Shown: positions 30,195 to 40,454, numbered from the stretch's first letter. The stretch: DNA of 64,000 nucleotides from Planctomycetota bacterium (GCA_022600195.1 JAHZKX010000032.1:62001-126000), one strand, 5' to 3'. Translations and numbers: made by a program. The notes: a model not told the origin generated them from the letters alone.

Positions 30195-32171
30195 ATGATA
30201 CTCGCTGCTGAAAAGACTCTCTGGTTAGGACTTCACACAGCTGACTGGATTGTATTGGCTCTCTATTTCGTCGTCATTCTTGCCATTGGCTTCTGGTCAA
30301 TCAAGAAAGTAAAAGATATGACGGACTTCTTTATGGGAGGCCGCCGGTTCGGCAAAATTTTCATGATGTTTTTTGCCTTTGGTTCAGGCACAAGCAGCGA
30401 ACAGGCCATCAGTGTGGTTGCTGGTACCTGGCGAGCGGGTCTAGCAGGGATCTGGTGGCAGTTTCTCTGGCTCTGGGCGACTCCCTTTTATTGGATTGTT
30501 GCTCCTATCATGCGGCGTATGCGGGCCTTGACCACAGCAGATTTCTTTGAGACCCGCTTTAATGGCCCCACTGCCGTCCTGTATTCTTTTTATGGGATTG
30601 CGATTTCGATCACTTTTATTGCCGGTGGTCTGTTCGGCACCGGAAAGATGGTTGATGCGTTAACAGGTAATGAACTGGACCGTATCTCCATTGAAGCCAA
30701 CATTATGGTTCCTGCTGCCCAATGGGACGCCGCAGAAAAGACATTTAGTATTACGGAACGTCGTCTACAGGGTTATGAATTTGCCATCCTGGCGGTGACA
30801 GTAATGTTTGTCATTTATGGAATGGCGGGCGGGTTAGGCGCTGCCATTATCACGGACTTCATCCAGGGAATACTGACCATTATATTCTCATTTTTATTGC
30901 TACCTTTTGTCTTTTATCAGATTGGAGGTTTTGGCGAATTGCATAAACAGGCAGACCTCAAAAAAGGCATGCTTGATCTATTCGCCAGCGATGAACTGGC
31001 CGCTACCATGGGCGAACCAATTACCGTCTTTTATGTTTTTATGCTGTCGGTCACCGCACTGGCAGGAATTGTGATTCAACCTCATATCATGGGAGTTTGT
31101 GGAGCAGGGAAGACCGAATATGAAGGACGATTTGGTTTCACCGTCGGGAACTTTCTCAAACGCTTTTGTACTGTTGCCTGGACCTTTACCGGGCTGGCAT
31201 GCATTATCTGGTATATGGGTGATAATAGCCCCTTGAAAACATCACCTGACCCTGCAGATCAGGCCATTTATCAATCATTACGTATGAAGGCCAGTCCTGA
31301 ATACCAGAAACTCCCCGCAGAGGAAAAAGCAAAGATTGATACCACGGATCGCAATTTTGCAGACCAACTCTTTGGTTTGGCGGCCCATGACATTCTCCCC
31401 ACGATTGCCCCCGGATTGATTGGGTTATTGCTTGCTTCACTTTTGGCGGCTGTCATGAGCACCAGCGATGCCCAAATGATTATCTCCAGTGGTTTATTCA
31501 CAGAAAATATTTACCGTAAATGTATAGTAAAAGATCGTTCCCAGCGCCACTATCTCTGGGTCGGTCGTTTATCAGGTTTAGTGATTGTGATTCTGGCGCT
31601 TGTTTTACAGACGACTTTTACCGATATCATTGCTGCGCTCAAAGTCATTGTAAAAACCCCCGCGTGCATCGGCATCAGCCTCTGGTTTGGTATTTCCTGG
31701 AGACGCTGGAATGTAGTCTCCGTCTGGACCTCTACAGTCACTGGAATTCTTGTCTGGATTGCCGTCGCCTTTTATCCTGATGTGATTTACAAAACAGGAT
31801 TTCTGCCAGAGCAGATGTTCAAAGTTGATGGTACGACGGTAAAAATGTTAGACGTCTGGCAGATGTTTTCATTCATGGGCGTTGCAATATTAAGTGGTAT
31901 CATCGTCAGTTTTTTGACGCCACGACAATCAAAAGAAAAACTGGACCATTTCTATACCTTAATGCACACACCAGTTACTCTGAACGAAGTGATTGAGTCC
32001 CCTTGCACATTACCAAAAGACCCAGCTCCCGTTGGTAAAAGGCTCTTTCCCAATTCAAAGGATATTGAAATCCCCAAGCCGACTTTTCAGGATCTGAGTG
32101 GTTTTATCCTCGCCTGGTGTGCCGTCGGAGCGATTATCTACTTGACGAAATATCTATCTGAAGTGGCATAA
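30195..32171 (+). CDS. Sodium:solute symporter (SSS family)
   Basis: 658 aa multi-TM; KDMTDFFMGGRRFG, LLASLLAAVMSTSDAQMIISSGLF. Confidence 0.9.
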   Translation: MILAAEKTLWLGLHTADWIVLALYFVVILAIGFWSIKKVKDMTDFFMGGRRFGKIFMMFFAFGSGTSSEQAISVVAGTWRAGLAGIWWQFLWLWATPFYWIVAPIMRRMRALTTADFFETRFNGPTAVLYSFYGIAISITFIAGGLFGTGKMVDALTGNELDRISIEANIMVPAAQWDAAEKTFSITERRLQGYEFAILAVTVMFVIYGMAGGLGAAIITDFIQGILTIIFSFLLLPFVFYQIGGFGELHKQADLKKGMLDLFASDELAATMGEPITVFYVFMLSVTALAGIVIQPHIMGVCGAGKTEYEGRFGFTVGNFLKRFCTVAWTFTGLACIIWYMGDNSPLKTSPDPADQAIYQSLRMKASPEYQKLPAEEKAKIDTTDRNFADQLFGLAAHDILPTIAPGLIGLLLASLLAAVMSTSDAQMIISSGLFTENIYRKCIVKDRSQRHYLWVGRLSGLVIVILALVLQTTFTDIIAALKVIVKTPACIGISLWFGISWRRWNVVSVWTSTVTGILVWIAVAFYPDVIYKTGFLPEQMFKVDGTTVKMLDVWQMFSFMGVAILSGIIVSFLTPRQSKEKLDHFYTLMHTPVTLNEVIESPCTLPKDPAPVGKRLFPNSKDIEIPKPTFQDLSGFILAWCAVGAIIYLTKYLSEVA

Positions 32172-32244
32172 TTTCAGGAGAGTAGAACTCTTTCTTCGAA
32201 CTGACGCGTTCAATCAGCCTCATTCGGCTTGCTTTTAAGACAAA

Positions 32245-32281
32245 AAAACAGCCAAAAACAAAAACTGTTTCTGGCTGTTTT
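32245..32281. terminator. Intergenic hairpin between convergent genes
   Basis: AAAACAGCCA / TGGCTGTTTT arms with A and T tracts on both sides. Confidence 0.75.
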
Positions 32282-32310
32282 AAATTGTGATGAAGCTTTT
32301 TAAGTCTCAA

Positions 32311-32787
32311 TTAACTGCGGTAAGTCACAGTTACTTTTCCGTTGTGTGAATGAACAACCACACTGTATTTTCCATAATCAAATACTTTGCGGCGTCCATC
32401 TCTGCTGCAGCGGACACACTCGCAGGCACAATCTGGAGCACAAATTTCCACAGCAACACATCCCGGCTCACAACAACTGCGTTTGGGAGCACAAGGATCA
32501 ACAATCATTACCATTTTCGGACTTGAACACGGTGCCACTTTACAATGCCGCTTGTAACGAACATTCTCGAACACAGGAATTTCGCCTGAAGCAACGTGCT
32601 GTCCATAAGGTTGCGGCGACAACTCAGGCATTGGTTCAGGAACCACTGTAGATGCAGGCGGTGCTGCTGTTGTCTGGCTTAAAAGAAATCCTTGCCCTAA
32701 ATTAAATGCAGGACCTTCTGCCTGAACTGCTGTAACGGATAGGGCAATAAATCCCAACGTGTAACAAACAATCTTGTTCATCTTCAC
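32311..32787 (-). CDS. Secreted cysteine-rich protein, unknown function
   Basis: Signal peptide; CKVAPC...DPCAPKRSCCEPGCVAVEICAPDCACECVRC. Confidence 0.7.
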   Translation of the reverse strand: MKMNKIVCYTLGFIALSVTAVQAEGPAFNLGQGFLLSQTTAAPPASTVVPEPMPELSPQPYGQHVASGEIPVFENVRYKRHCKVAPCSSPKMVMIVDPCAPKRSCCEPGCVAVEICAPDCACECVRCSRDGRRKVFDYGKYSVVVHSHNGKVTVTYRS

Positions 32788-32992
32788 ATACTCCTTTTTG
32801 CTACCCTGGTGAACTCCATTTAGGTAGCGGATTGACTAAAATCAATTGTATCTTTCCCTGACGGCTTGTTTGTGGCATTCTCCAGAATGCGAAAAGTTAA
32901 ACAGTTGAATGGCCAGAGATGTTTCGTGGCTGCTCACCACCCAAATTATACTCTATTTCCTGGCTGAGTCGGTATTTTTCAGTTGAGCAGAG

Positions 32993-33027
32993 AAAAAACC
33001 CATGTCAGTTACATGACTGATATGGGT
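32993..33027 (-). terminator. Minus-strand intrinsic terminator-like hairpin
   Basis: ACCCATgTCAGT-TACATG-ACTGAtATGGGT; on minus strand the hairpin is followed by TTTTTT (A-run at 32993-32998). Confidence 0.65.
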
Positions 33028-33354
33028 CAGAGATAATAAGTCGACCTTTAGTTGACAAGGTTCGTTTACACTTTTTTTACGCAAACATCCAAATAGCCCC
33101 GTTTTGCCTGACAGGAATATTGTTACAGTAGAGACAAGAATGTGAGTGAAAGATGTTCAGAATGCATGATATCGACACGTGGTATTTTTGAAATTGCTCT
33201 CTATCTCTCAGGTAGCTGAGGTGGTCACATTTGTGGGTAATCAAAAATCACGTGTAAAAAGCATTTAATAATCAGTGCAAGCTTCTGTTGCATCAGAGGC
33301 TTCGATCCCACATAATCTAATCGGTTTAATTTCAAGGACTTGAGGGAGATCTCC

Positions 33355-34452
33355 ATGAACAAGCCGGAACCCCGGTTGAGCAGAAATCGAATCTTGACAT
33401 TTGTTTCACCGATTTGTGCCTGTGTGTCTGTTGCAATATTCACAGGCTGTGGAGGGAGTGCACCAGCTCCTGCACCCGCACAACCCCAAACAACCACAGT
33501 TGCTCCAACTACCCCCGCGACACAGGTAGCACAAAGCACACAATCTCAACCAGCTGAACCAGCGGAAAAAAAAGATGACCGCAAGATGCTTGATGGCATC
33601 CCCTATGATGTCTGGTTCGATAATCCTCTGGCTGTGGCGGGGAATAATCAGGCGGTGGCACCAGTCTCATTGCCAGGCAATAAGATTGCAGCTACTCCTG
33701 CAAATGGCAAAATGAAACCACCGGCTGGAGAAAGTCCGACTCCCGCAGCCACTGATGGAATCGATTGGAAAACAATCATCCCGATGCCCATTCTGGAATC
33801 GCAGGTCAAGAATGTACGTAATCGTTTAACTAAAAATATGCAGTCGGTCGGCACTTATAATACCTCATACCTGGAACTTCCCACTTTTACATCTACTTTG
33901 GCTGCACTGGCCTGTATTGCGACCGAACATTCTGAAGATGTGGGCTGGAAAAAAAATGCGAAATTTCTTCGCGACCTGGCTTCCAGCATCTCTTCAGAGA
34001 CACTTATGCGTGGTCCCAAATCTTATAAAAAAATCCAAATCCCTTACGAACAGATGATTGATATCCTAAATGGCAGCGCTCCTGCAGGTCTTCCAGAATC
34101 ACCTGAGAAAAAGCCTCTCTCAGAAGTGGCTTCGATGGGGGATTTAATGAAACGAGCAGACATCGCTTACAATTGGTTGAAATCTAATGTTGGTAATGCT
34201 GATGCATTGAAATCTGAAAAAGAAAAAGTGATCCAGGAAACACATCTCTTAGCTGCCATAGCAAAAATCACGACGACCGAGGGTTACGGTTATGTTGACG
34301 ATGAAGGATTTTTAGGTCATGCCAATCCAATGTCAAAGGCCTGTCTGGAAATGGTCGAAGCAGCTAACAGCGACAATTTTGATGAATTCGATAAAGGTTT
34401 AACAAGAATCTATAAATCCTGCACGGAATGCCATAGCGAATATAAGGAGTGA
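33355..34452 (+). CDS. Exported lipoprotein with C-terminal single CxxCH heme motif
   Basis: Lipobox-like IFTGC; Pro/Ala/Thr/Gln-rich linker; C-terminal YKSCTECHSEYKE. Confidence 0.75.
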   Translation: MNKPEPRLSRNRILTFVSPICACVSVAIFTGCGGSAPAPAPAQPQTTTVAPTTPATQVAQSTQSQPAEPAEKKDDRKMLDGIPYDVWFDNPLAVAGNNQAVAPVSLPGNKIAATPANGKMKPPAGESPTPAATDGIDWKTIIPMPILESQVKNVRNRLTKNMQSVGTYNTSYLELPTFTSTLAALACIATEHSEDVGWKKNAKFLRDLASSISSETLMRGPKSYKKIQIPYEQMIDILNGSAPAGLPESPEKKPLSEVASMGDLMKRADIAYNWLKSNVGNADALKSEKEKVIQETHLLAAIAKITTTEGYGYVDDEGFLGHANPMSKACLEMVEAANSDNFDEFDKGLTRIYKSCTECHSEYKE

Positions 34453-34532
34453 AGGCGTAACGCGAATGCCATTGACGTCTTTACTTAAAGACTTGAAATC
34501 TGGAACCTGCTGTTAGAGAGGAAATCGAGGGA

Positions 34533-35492
34533 ATGATACATAATCGATGCAGCTTAGTGGGCAAAATCTGCTTGGTGTTTTTCATTCTGGGTTTTTCAAA
34601 CTATGTCTCTGCTGATTGGATTGAACTGGTCAGCGGACATAAAATCCAGGGAGAAGTTCTGAAACAAAACAACACCCACTTATTGGTTGATATTGGAATT
34701 GAGGTATTGCGCATTCCCGTTGAGCAGATTCGATCGAGAACGAAATCGGAACAAGCCCCCAACGGTAAAGTACCGATTTCTAAAAGCAAAGATGACATTT
34801 ATTCGATTGCAGAGCTACCAGTCAAAAGCATCAAAGAGCTGGCTCGCACCTATGGAGAGGCGGTGACATTAGTCCAAACATCCAGCGGGCTTGGTTCAGG
34901 CTTTATTATTAGCGAACGTGGTTATTGTGTCACAAACTACCATGTTGTAGAGAAGGAAACCCGTATTGCGGTGACAATCTTTCACCGAACAAAAAGTGGT
35001 GAATTTCAACGCCGTCAAATTAAAGATGTCGAAATCGTAGCTTTGAATCCCTTTTTTGACTTAGCATTATTGCGGATTCCTTTACAAAAAGACCTTTCAT
35101 TTCGCACTGTTTATTTAGCTGAGAATGATAAACAGCGCGAAGGTGAGGAAGTCTTTGCCATCGGAAATCCACTCGGACTGGAACGATCCGTTTCACGCGG
35201 AATCGTCAGTACACGAAACCGAAACATGCAAGGTATTGTGTATATTCAAACAACCACGCAGATCAACCCGGGGAACAGTGGTGGCCCCTTGTTTAATTCT
35301 CGCGGAGAAGTAATCGGTGTCACAAATATGAAACTTATTCTTGGTGAGGGCTTGGGTTTTGCAATTCCGATTACCTACGTAAAACACTTTCTGAACAATC
35401 GAGATGCATTTGCATTTGACAAAACGAGTCCCAATACGGGCTATCGCTATTTTGATGCACCTAAAAGAAAAACTTCGGATATTGAAAAGTAA
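34533..35492 (+). CDS. Exported S1C (HtrA/trypsin-like) serine protease without PDZ domain
   Basis: CVTNYHVVEKE, NPFFDLALLRI, QINPGNSGGPLFN catalytic motifs. Confidence 0.9.
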   Translation: MIHNRCSLVGKICLVFFILGFSNYVSADWIELVSGHKIQGEVLKQNNTHLLVDIGIEVLRIPVEQIRSRTKSEQAPNGKVPISKSKDDIYSIAELPVKSIKELARTYGEAVTLVQTSSGLGSGFIISERGYCVTNYHVVEKETRIAVTIFHRTKSGEFQRRQIKDVEIVALNPFFDLALLRIPLQKDLSFRTVYLAENDKQREGEEVFAIGNPLGLERSVSRGIVSTRNRNMQGIVYIQTTTQINPGNSGGPLFNSRGEVIGVTNMKLILGEGLGFAIPITYVKHFLNNRDAFAFDKTSPNTGYRYFDAPKRKTSDIEK

Positions 35493-35718
35493 TCTGAGAA
35501 AGTTGCAACCAGCGTTGTTTTTTTCAGGTACACCCAAGTAAGTATTGCTCTTCTGTAAATCTGGCAGACTCACAAGTTCAATAGCGAGTTGGGGTTGCCA
35601 GAAAAAGTAGAATTGCTACAAATAACAAAACCAGTCATCGTTACACTGAATTCCTTTGCTATGGCCTCTAAGTTGAAGCAATCGCGAAGTATCTTTAATC
35701 CCCAGCGAGAGAGAAAGA

Positions 35719-37482
35719 ATGAAGGCTCTAATGCGAAAGCCACTTTTCATATGCACTTTGATCCTCATGCAGGCAATGGTCCTGCTGACTGCACAGACCA
35801 GCCATGCACAGAATCGAGTACAGGCTGCCCAGCGGATTCCCGCAGATTCACTCTTATATTTTTCGATTCCTGATGTCGAAACTCTAGGTGAAAAGTGGAG
35901 TCAGTGCTCAATGGGGCAAATGACTCATGATGCTGCATTTGCAGACCTGAAAAAGGATCTGATAAAGCAGATTGAAAAATTCTCTGAAAAGTTCGAAGAA
36001 GAAACAGACTTGAGCCTCAGTAATGTACTCAGTATTCCCAGTGGGGAAGTCTGTTTTGCTTTTGTGAAAAGTGAATCCAATAAATTTGGCGGGTTGGCTT
36101 TTATGGAATATGGTGAAAGCGGTGAAATCCTCGAAAAGATATTAGCAAAAGTTGAAGAGAGTCTGGACAAGAAAGGAGCAAAGCGTTCCATTCTGAGTGT
36201 GGATGGAACAAAGGTCATCGTGTATTCTTTCGGGGATGAATCGGAAGAAGGACCTGTAGAAATTCCACTCGAGAAAAAATTTGCGTATTTCCTGAAAGAC
36301 AAAACTTTTGTTGCTTCAAATGATGACAAAATTCTAGAGTCGGTTTTAGCAAAGTGGGATGGCCAGGATCAGGGCACTCTCTCAAGTAAAAAAGAATACC
36401 AATATATTATTGACAAGTGTGTTGATCCGACTGCACCAGCTGTCATGCATTGGTACATGAATCCCATCGGTGCGCTCCAGTCAGTTCTGACTGTTGCCAG
36501 TCGCGTCAACCCACAGGTTGGGATGGTTCAAGGATTTCTCCCTGCATTAGGCATTACAAATCTCAAAGCCGTAGGTGGTGCCAGTTATCTGGCTACTAAG
36601 GAATACGATTCGATTTCCAAAACTTTCACGTTTGTTGAGATGCCGACTTCCGGAGTGATCGATATGTTTAAATGCCCTGCTGTGGCTCAACAGCCACCAG
36701 TATGGGTTTCTGACAAAGTATCAACCTATTATTCGATCAACTGGGGAATCAACAGTGCCTATGATTCTATCGAGACACTCTTTGATGGTTTTCAAGGACG
36801 ACCGGGGGCGCTGGCTGCAATTATCGATGAAATGGCAGACAACCCCGATGGCCCCAAGATCCACATCAAAAAAGATATTGTGGATAACATGAGTGGTCGA
36901 ATTCAGGTCGCAACGGAAATTACCGATGGCGAACAAATTGATTTCACTAAAATGTCCGGTCAGTTTACGGTTGCATTAGGATTGAAGAACTCTGATGCAT
37001 TTCAAAAATTGATTGCCTCATTGACATCCCGTGATGACTTTCCTGGTCAGTCGCGAGAGTTTCAAGGGGTCACTCTATATGAACTCCCTGGAAACTTAAT
37101 TAATTCTCCTACGGATGCCGCCTTCTGTATCACAGAAAACCAGCTCTTTATTGCTAATGATGTCAAGCAAATTGAAAATATATTGAGGAAAGATAGAGGT
37201 GTCGGGTCACTGTTGAATAATGAAAACTATAAACGTCTTTCAGAAAAGTTTCCGGAGAAGACTTCCGTTATCACGTATCAGAATTCAGATGCACAAATTC
37301 ATGCTCTGTATGAATTACTGAGAAAAAATCAGGACAACGTGAATTTACAAGGCCTTGATTTGTCAAAACTGCCACCATTTACCGTCATACAAAAGTATTT
37401 ACCTATTTCTGGTGGATACACGGTTCCTGATGACCAGGGTTTCTTTACATCGACTTTTACGGTCAAAAAAGCCACACCTTGA
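35719..37482 (+). CDS. Large exported hypothetical protein (DUF3352-like)
   Basis: Signal peptide; RIPADSLLYFSIPDVETLGEKW opening. Confidence 0.65.
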   Translation: MKALMRKPLFICTLILMQAMVLLTAQTSHAQNRVQAAQRIPADSLLYFSIPDVETLGEKWSQCSMGQMTHDAAFADLKKDLIKQIEKFSEKFEEETDLSLSNVLSIPSGEVCFAFVKSESNKFGGLAFMEYGESGEILEKILAKVEESLDKKGAKRSILSVDGTKVIVYSFGDESEEGPVEIPLEKKFAYFLKDKTFVASNDDKILESVLAKWDGQDQGTLSSKKEYQYIIDKCVDPTAPAVMHWYMNPIGALQSVLTVASRVNPQVGMVQGFLPALGITNLKAVGGASYLATKEYDSISKTFTFVEMPTSGVIDMFKCPAVAQQPPVWVSDKVSTYYSINWGINSAYDSIETLFDGFQGRPGALAAIIDEMADNPDGPKIHIKKDIVDNMSGRIQVATEITDGEQIDFTKMSGQFTVALGLKNSDAFQKLIASLTSRDDFPGQSREFQGVTLYELPGNLINSPTDAAFCITENQLFIANDVKQIENILRKDRGVGSLLNNENYKRLSEKFPEKTSVITYQNSDAQIHALYELLRKNQDNVNLQGLDLSKLPPFTVIQKYLPISGGYTVPDDQGFFTSTFTVKKATP

Positions 37483-37510
37483 AAGCCAAGACCTTCATTG
37501 AGAGACTAGA

Positions 37511-37543
37511 AAAACCCGGTGAATTTGCTCACCGGGTTTTTTT
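37511..37543 (+). terminator. Rho-independent terminator
   Basis: AAAACCCGGTGA-ATTTGC-TCACCGGGTTTT then TTT. Confidence 0.93.
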
Positions 37544-37676
37544 CGTAATGCTGTAAATATTTCTGAATCGTCCAATACTTTTCGATTTATTTTGTGTTAA
37601 ATATAGTAATCACTGTTTCGATTCACAGTTTTCAGGCACTTACCTCTGTTACAACACTCCCACGAAAGGGGCTGTT

Positions 37677-38738
37677 ATGCAACGATTAGTTCAGTTTATG
37701 ACTGTAATGTTGATTCTTTTCTTTTCTGTTCATGCTCTTTTTGCAGAGCCGGATGAAGGGAAATCGAAGCCGCAAAACATTTTCCAGCAACTTGATAAGA
37801 ATTCTGATGGAATTATCACTGCTGACGAAGTGCCAGAAGGCAAAGATCGTTTCTTTGACCACCTCATCCGTTCAAGTGACAAGAATAAGGATGGGAAACT
37901 GACTCAGGACGAATTTCAATCCGGAGTAAAAAAAGAAGAACAGAAGTTTCCTGCCGGAGAAGGTCCCAATCGAAATCGCGATCCACGTGCTTTTCAAATG
38001 ATGTTGAAACGCCTGGACAAAAATGGGGATCAAAAGATTTCCAAAGAGGAACTTCCTGAGCCTTTACGAAATCGCCTTGAACCGCTCTTCGAACGGCTGA
38101 ACAAAGAAGAAATTTCCATTGAAGAATTTGGTCGCTATGTTAGCAAGTTCCGTGGAAAACCGGATGGGGGTAAAAAAGAAGGTAACCCTCAGCCTCAGGA
38201 AAAAAGAAAGATCGAAGGCGCAGAACGATTTTTCAGTACCCTGGATACAAACAAGGACGGAAAATTGACTATAGATGAAGCGCCTGAACGTGGGAAGCAA
38301 ATTCTTCGTCGTATTCTGGAACGAGCAGGAAAAGATCAAGACGCTGAACTTTCTAAAAAAGAATTCATGGAAACTATGATGACATTTCGTCCTGGCCGAC
38401 GTCCAGAAGGACGCGATGGTGATAAAGCAAAAAAACAATCAGCAGGAGATCGTGATAAGAACCGTGGTGAAAAATCAACCAGAAACCGTCCTGTTCCTGC
38501 ATTGATGAAGGTCTTAGATACAAACCGAGATGGCAGACTTAGTAAGGACGAGTTGCAAAAGATTGGGCAGGTTTTTGATCAACTGGACCAGAACAAGGAT
38601 GGTTCTTTGGATTTAAGCGAAATGTTTATGCGAAGAGATCAAGGCGGAAACGCATCTCGTTTCCGAGGCGAGCAGGGAAGAAACCGATCCAAAAGTGAGA
38701 ACAAAAAATCTGATGCAAAGAATAAAGACTCCGAGTAA
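37677..38738 (+). CDS. Secreted EF-hand repeat protein
   Basis: DKNSDGIITADE, DKNKDGKLTQDE, DKNGDQKISKEE, DTNKDGKLTIDE, DTNRDGRLSKDE, DQNKDGSLDLSE. Confidence 0.88.
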   Translation: MQRLVQFMTVMLILFFSVHALFAEPDEGKSKPQNIFQQLDKNSDGIITADEVPEGKDRFFDHLIRSSDKNKDGKLTQDEFQSGVKKEEQKFPAGEGPNRNRDPRAFQMMLKRLDKNGDQKISKEELPEPLRNRLEPLFERLNKEEISIEEFGRYVSKFRGKPDGGKKEGNPQPQEKRKIEGAERFFSTLDTNKDGKLTIDEAPERGKQILRRILERAGKDQDAELSKKEFMETMMTFRPGRRPEGRDGDKAKKQSAGDRDKNRGEKSTRNRPVPALMKVLDTNRDGRLSKDELQKIGQVFDQLDQNKDGSLDLSEMFMRRDQGGNASRFRGEQGRNRSKSENKKSDAKNKDSE

Positions 38739-38785
38739 TAAAGACACTGCTTCTATTACCAGGTGAATTTTCTTTAGGGCTCCAG

Positions 38786-39571
38786 TTATTTTGAGGCAGC
38801 TTGCTCTTCTACAAGAGGAGCACTGCCTTTTTCTTTTTGCAGATGTTGTACCCATGCGGGGGGAAGGTTAAGCCAGACCCAATCAGTCTGAATTCGGTAT
38901 TCTCGGGTATAATTCGCCATGATCGAATCAATTTGACGAATACGTTGATTTTCTTCTCCCCTTGATATTACTTTGCGGACGGGCCTGACATACATATATT
39001 CAAAGTAGGATAATACTCCGCCAGGTTTGAGCAGACGAAAATAGGCTTTGAATATTTCACCTACCAGTTCAGTCGGAAAGTTATTGAGAGGTAAGCCAGA
39101 GACAATGTAATCATATTCCTGGCCAGCCCCATAGTCTTGCAGGGGGCAGTTATGGATGGAAGTCTGATGTTTGATCTCTTGAAACCCCTTTTCCTTATCA
39201 AATCGTTGATGCAAAATCTCGACAAATTTTTCATTCAATTCTACCAGATCAAGCTGGTCTCCCGGTTGAATCTGTTTCACAATCTGGCGCGTGACCGCTC
39301 CAGTTCCCGGTCCAATCTCCAAAACCTGTTTTGGTCCTTGATGCTGCCTCATCGGCCCCGCCATATCCGATGCCAGAAAACGACTGCTGGGAGCAATGGC
39401 TCCAGTCGTTTCAAATGTGGAACGAAACTGTTTGAAAAATTCCAGATAATGCGACACGTGTGAGGTTCCTGGTATTAAATCGAAACGACTTGAAAGATGA
39501 AATTGAATGTTGCTATGAGGGTGCGTTCCGTCTTGCTTCTCCCCGGTGTTGAGCCTGCTGAACGATATCAA
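38786..39571 (-). CDS. Class I SAM methyltransferase (phospholipid N-methyltransferase/rRNA dimethylase-like)
   Basis: VLEIGPGTGAVTRQIVKQI, YDYIVSGLPLNNFP. Confidence 0.85.
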   Translation of the reverse strand: MISFSRLNTGEKQDGTHPHSNIQFHLSSRFDLIPGTSHVSHYLEFFKQFRSTFETTGAIAPSSRFLASDMAGPMRQHQGPKQVLEIGPGTGAVTRQIVKQIQPGDQLDLVELNEKFVEILHQRFDKEKGFQEIKHQTSIHNCPLQDYGAGQEYDYIVSGLPLNNFPTELVGEIFKAYFRLLKPGGVLSYFEYMYVRPVRKVISRGEENQRIRQIDSIMANYTREYRIQTDWVWLNLPPAWVQHLQKEKGSAPLVEEQAASK

Positions 39572-40454
39572 CTCCCACCATTTGACTCCAGGCTGAGATC
39601 AACTTTTGAAAGACAGGTCCCGGAAGGCCATCGGATATCACATGGTCACCAAAGCGAGTGACGGGCATCAGACAATATGCGGTAGAGGACGTCAATGCTT
39701 CATTTGCATCCAGAATATCATTTTCTGAAATATCTGTTTCTTCGTAGCGAATTCCCAACTGTTTCGCTAAGTGGACAACCATCATCTGGCTGATTCCCCC
39801 GAGAATATTTTCCGGACGCGGTGATTGAATCACATCATCTTTGACAAGATAAAAGTTGCCGATAGTCGTTTCCGAAACAAATCCAGACTGATCAAACAAA
39901 AGCGCACTGGCTTTTGGCTCCTGCATCCGAACCTGTTTATCGGCTCGATACAGGTGAATACGACTGCGAGATTTAATTCTGGGATCAAAAATGTTTGCAT
40001 TAAGCTGTTGGCCTTTGGCACGCATTAAATGCTGCCCGGTCATATATTTTGAATCCCAAAGCTCAAACGCGAGTGGAAACGTATGTACGCAAACTGTGGG
40101 AGTTTGGCATGTTTCCAGTTCCGTCAGTCCGAGATATGGCAGATTGTGACCTGCCGTAATAAATATGGTTAAGCCCAAGTCCTGTTCGGATGGCAGTAAT
40201 TTTGAGTTGTGCTCGACAACAGATTCACAGACTTCCTTGAGTTCGGCTTTCTCCAGAGCAGGTTCAATAAAAACATAGTCCAGGGCAGAAAACAGGCGGT
40301 CAATATGCTCGTCCAGCTTAAATAAGCGATGTGCGAAAGTACGTACCACCTCTGTGATGGATGCTCCGTAGACAATGCCCAGATCAGTCACAGCCAGTTT
40401 TGCATCTGAGAAAGGAATCATAGAGCCGTTCAGATACGCCCGAGGTTCAGTCAT
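39513..40454 (-). CDS. Class IV (branched-chain/D-amino acid) PLP aminotransferase
   Basis: MTEPRAYLNGSMIPFSDAKLAVTDLGIVYG; SRSRIHLYRAD; GFVSETTIGNFYLVKD. Confidence 0.9.
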   Translation of the reverse strand: MTEPRAYLNGSMIPFSDAKLAVTDLGIVYGASITEVVRTFAHRLFKLDEHIDRLFSALDYVFIEPALEKAELKEVCESVVEHNSKLLPSEQDLGLTIFITAGHNLPYLGLTELETCQTPTVCVHTFPLAFELWDSKYMTGQHLMRAKGQQLNANIFDPRIKSRSRIHLYRADKQVRMQEPKASALLFDQSGFVSETTIGNFYLVKDDVIQSPRPENILGGISQMMVVHLAKQLGIRYEETDISENDILDANEALTSSTAYCLMPVTRFGDHVISDGLPGPVFQKLISAWSQMVGVDIVQQAQHRGEARRNAPS

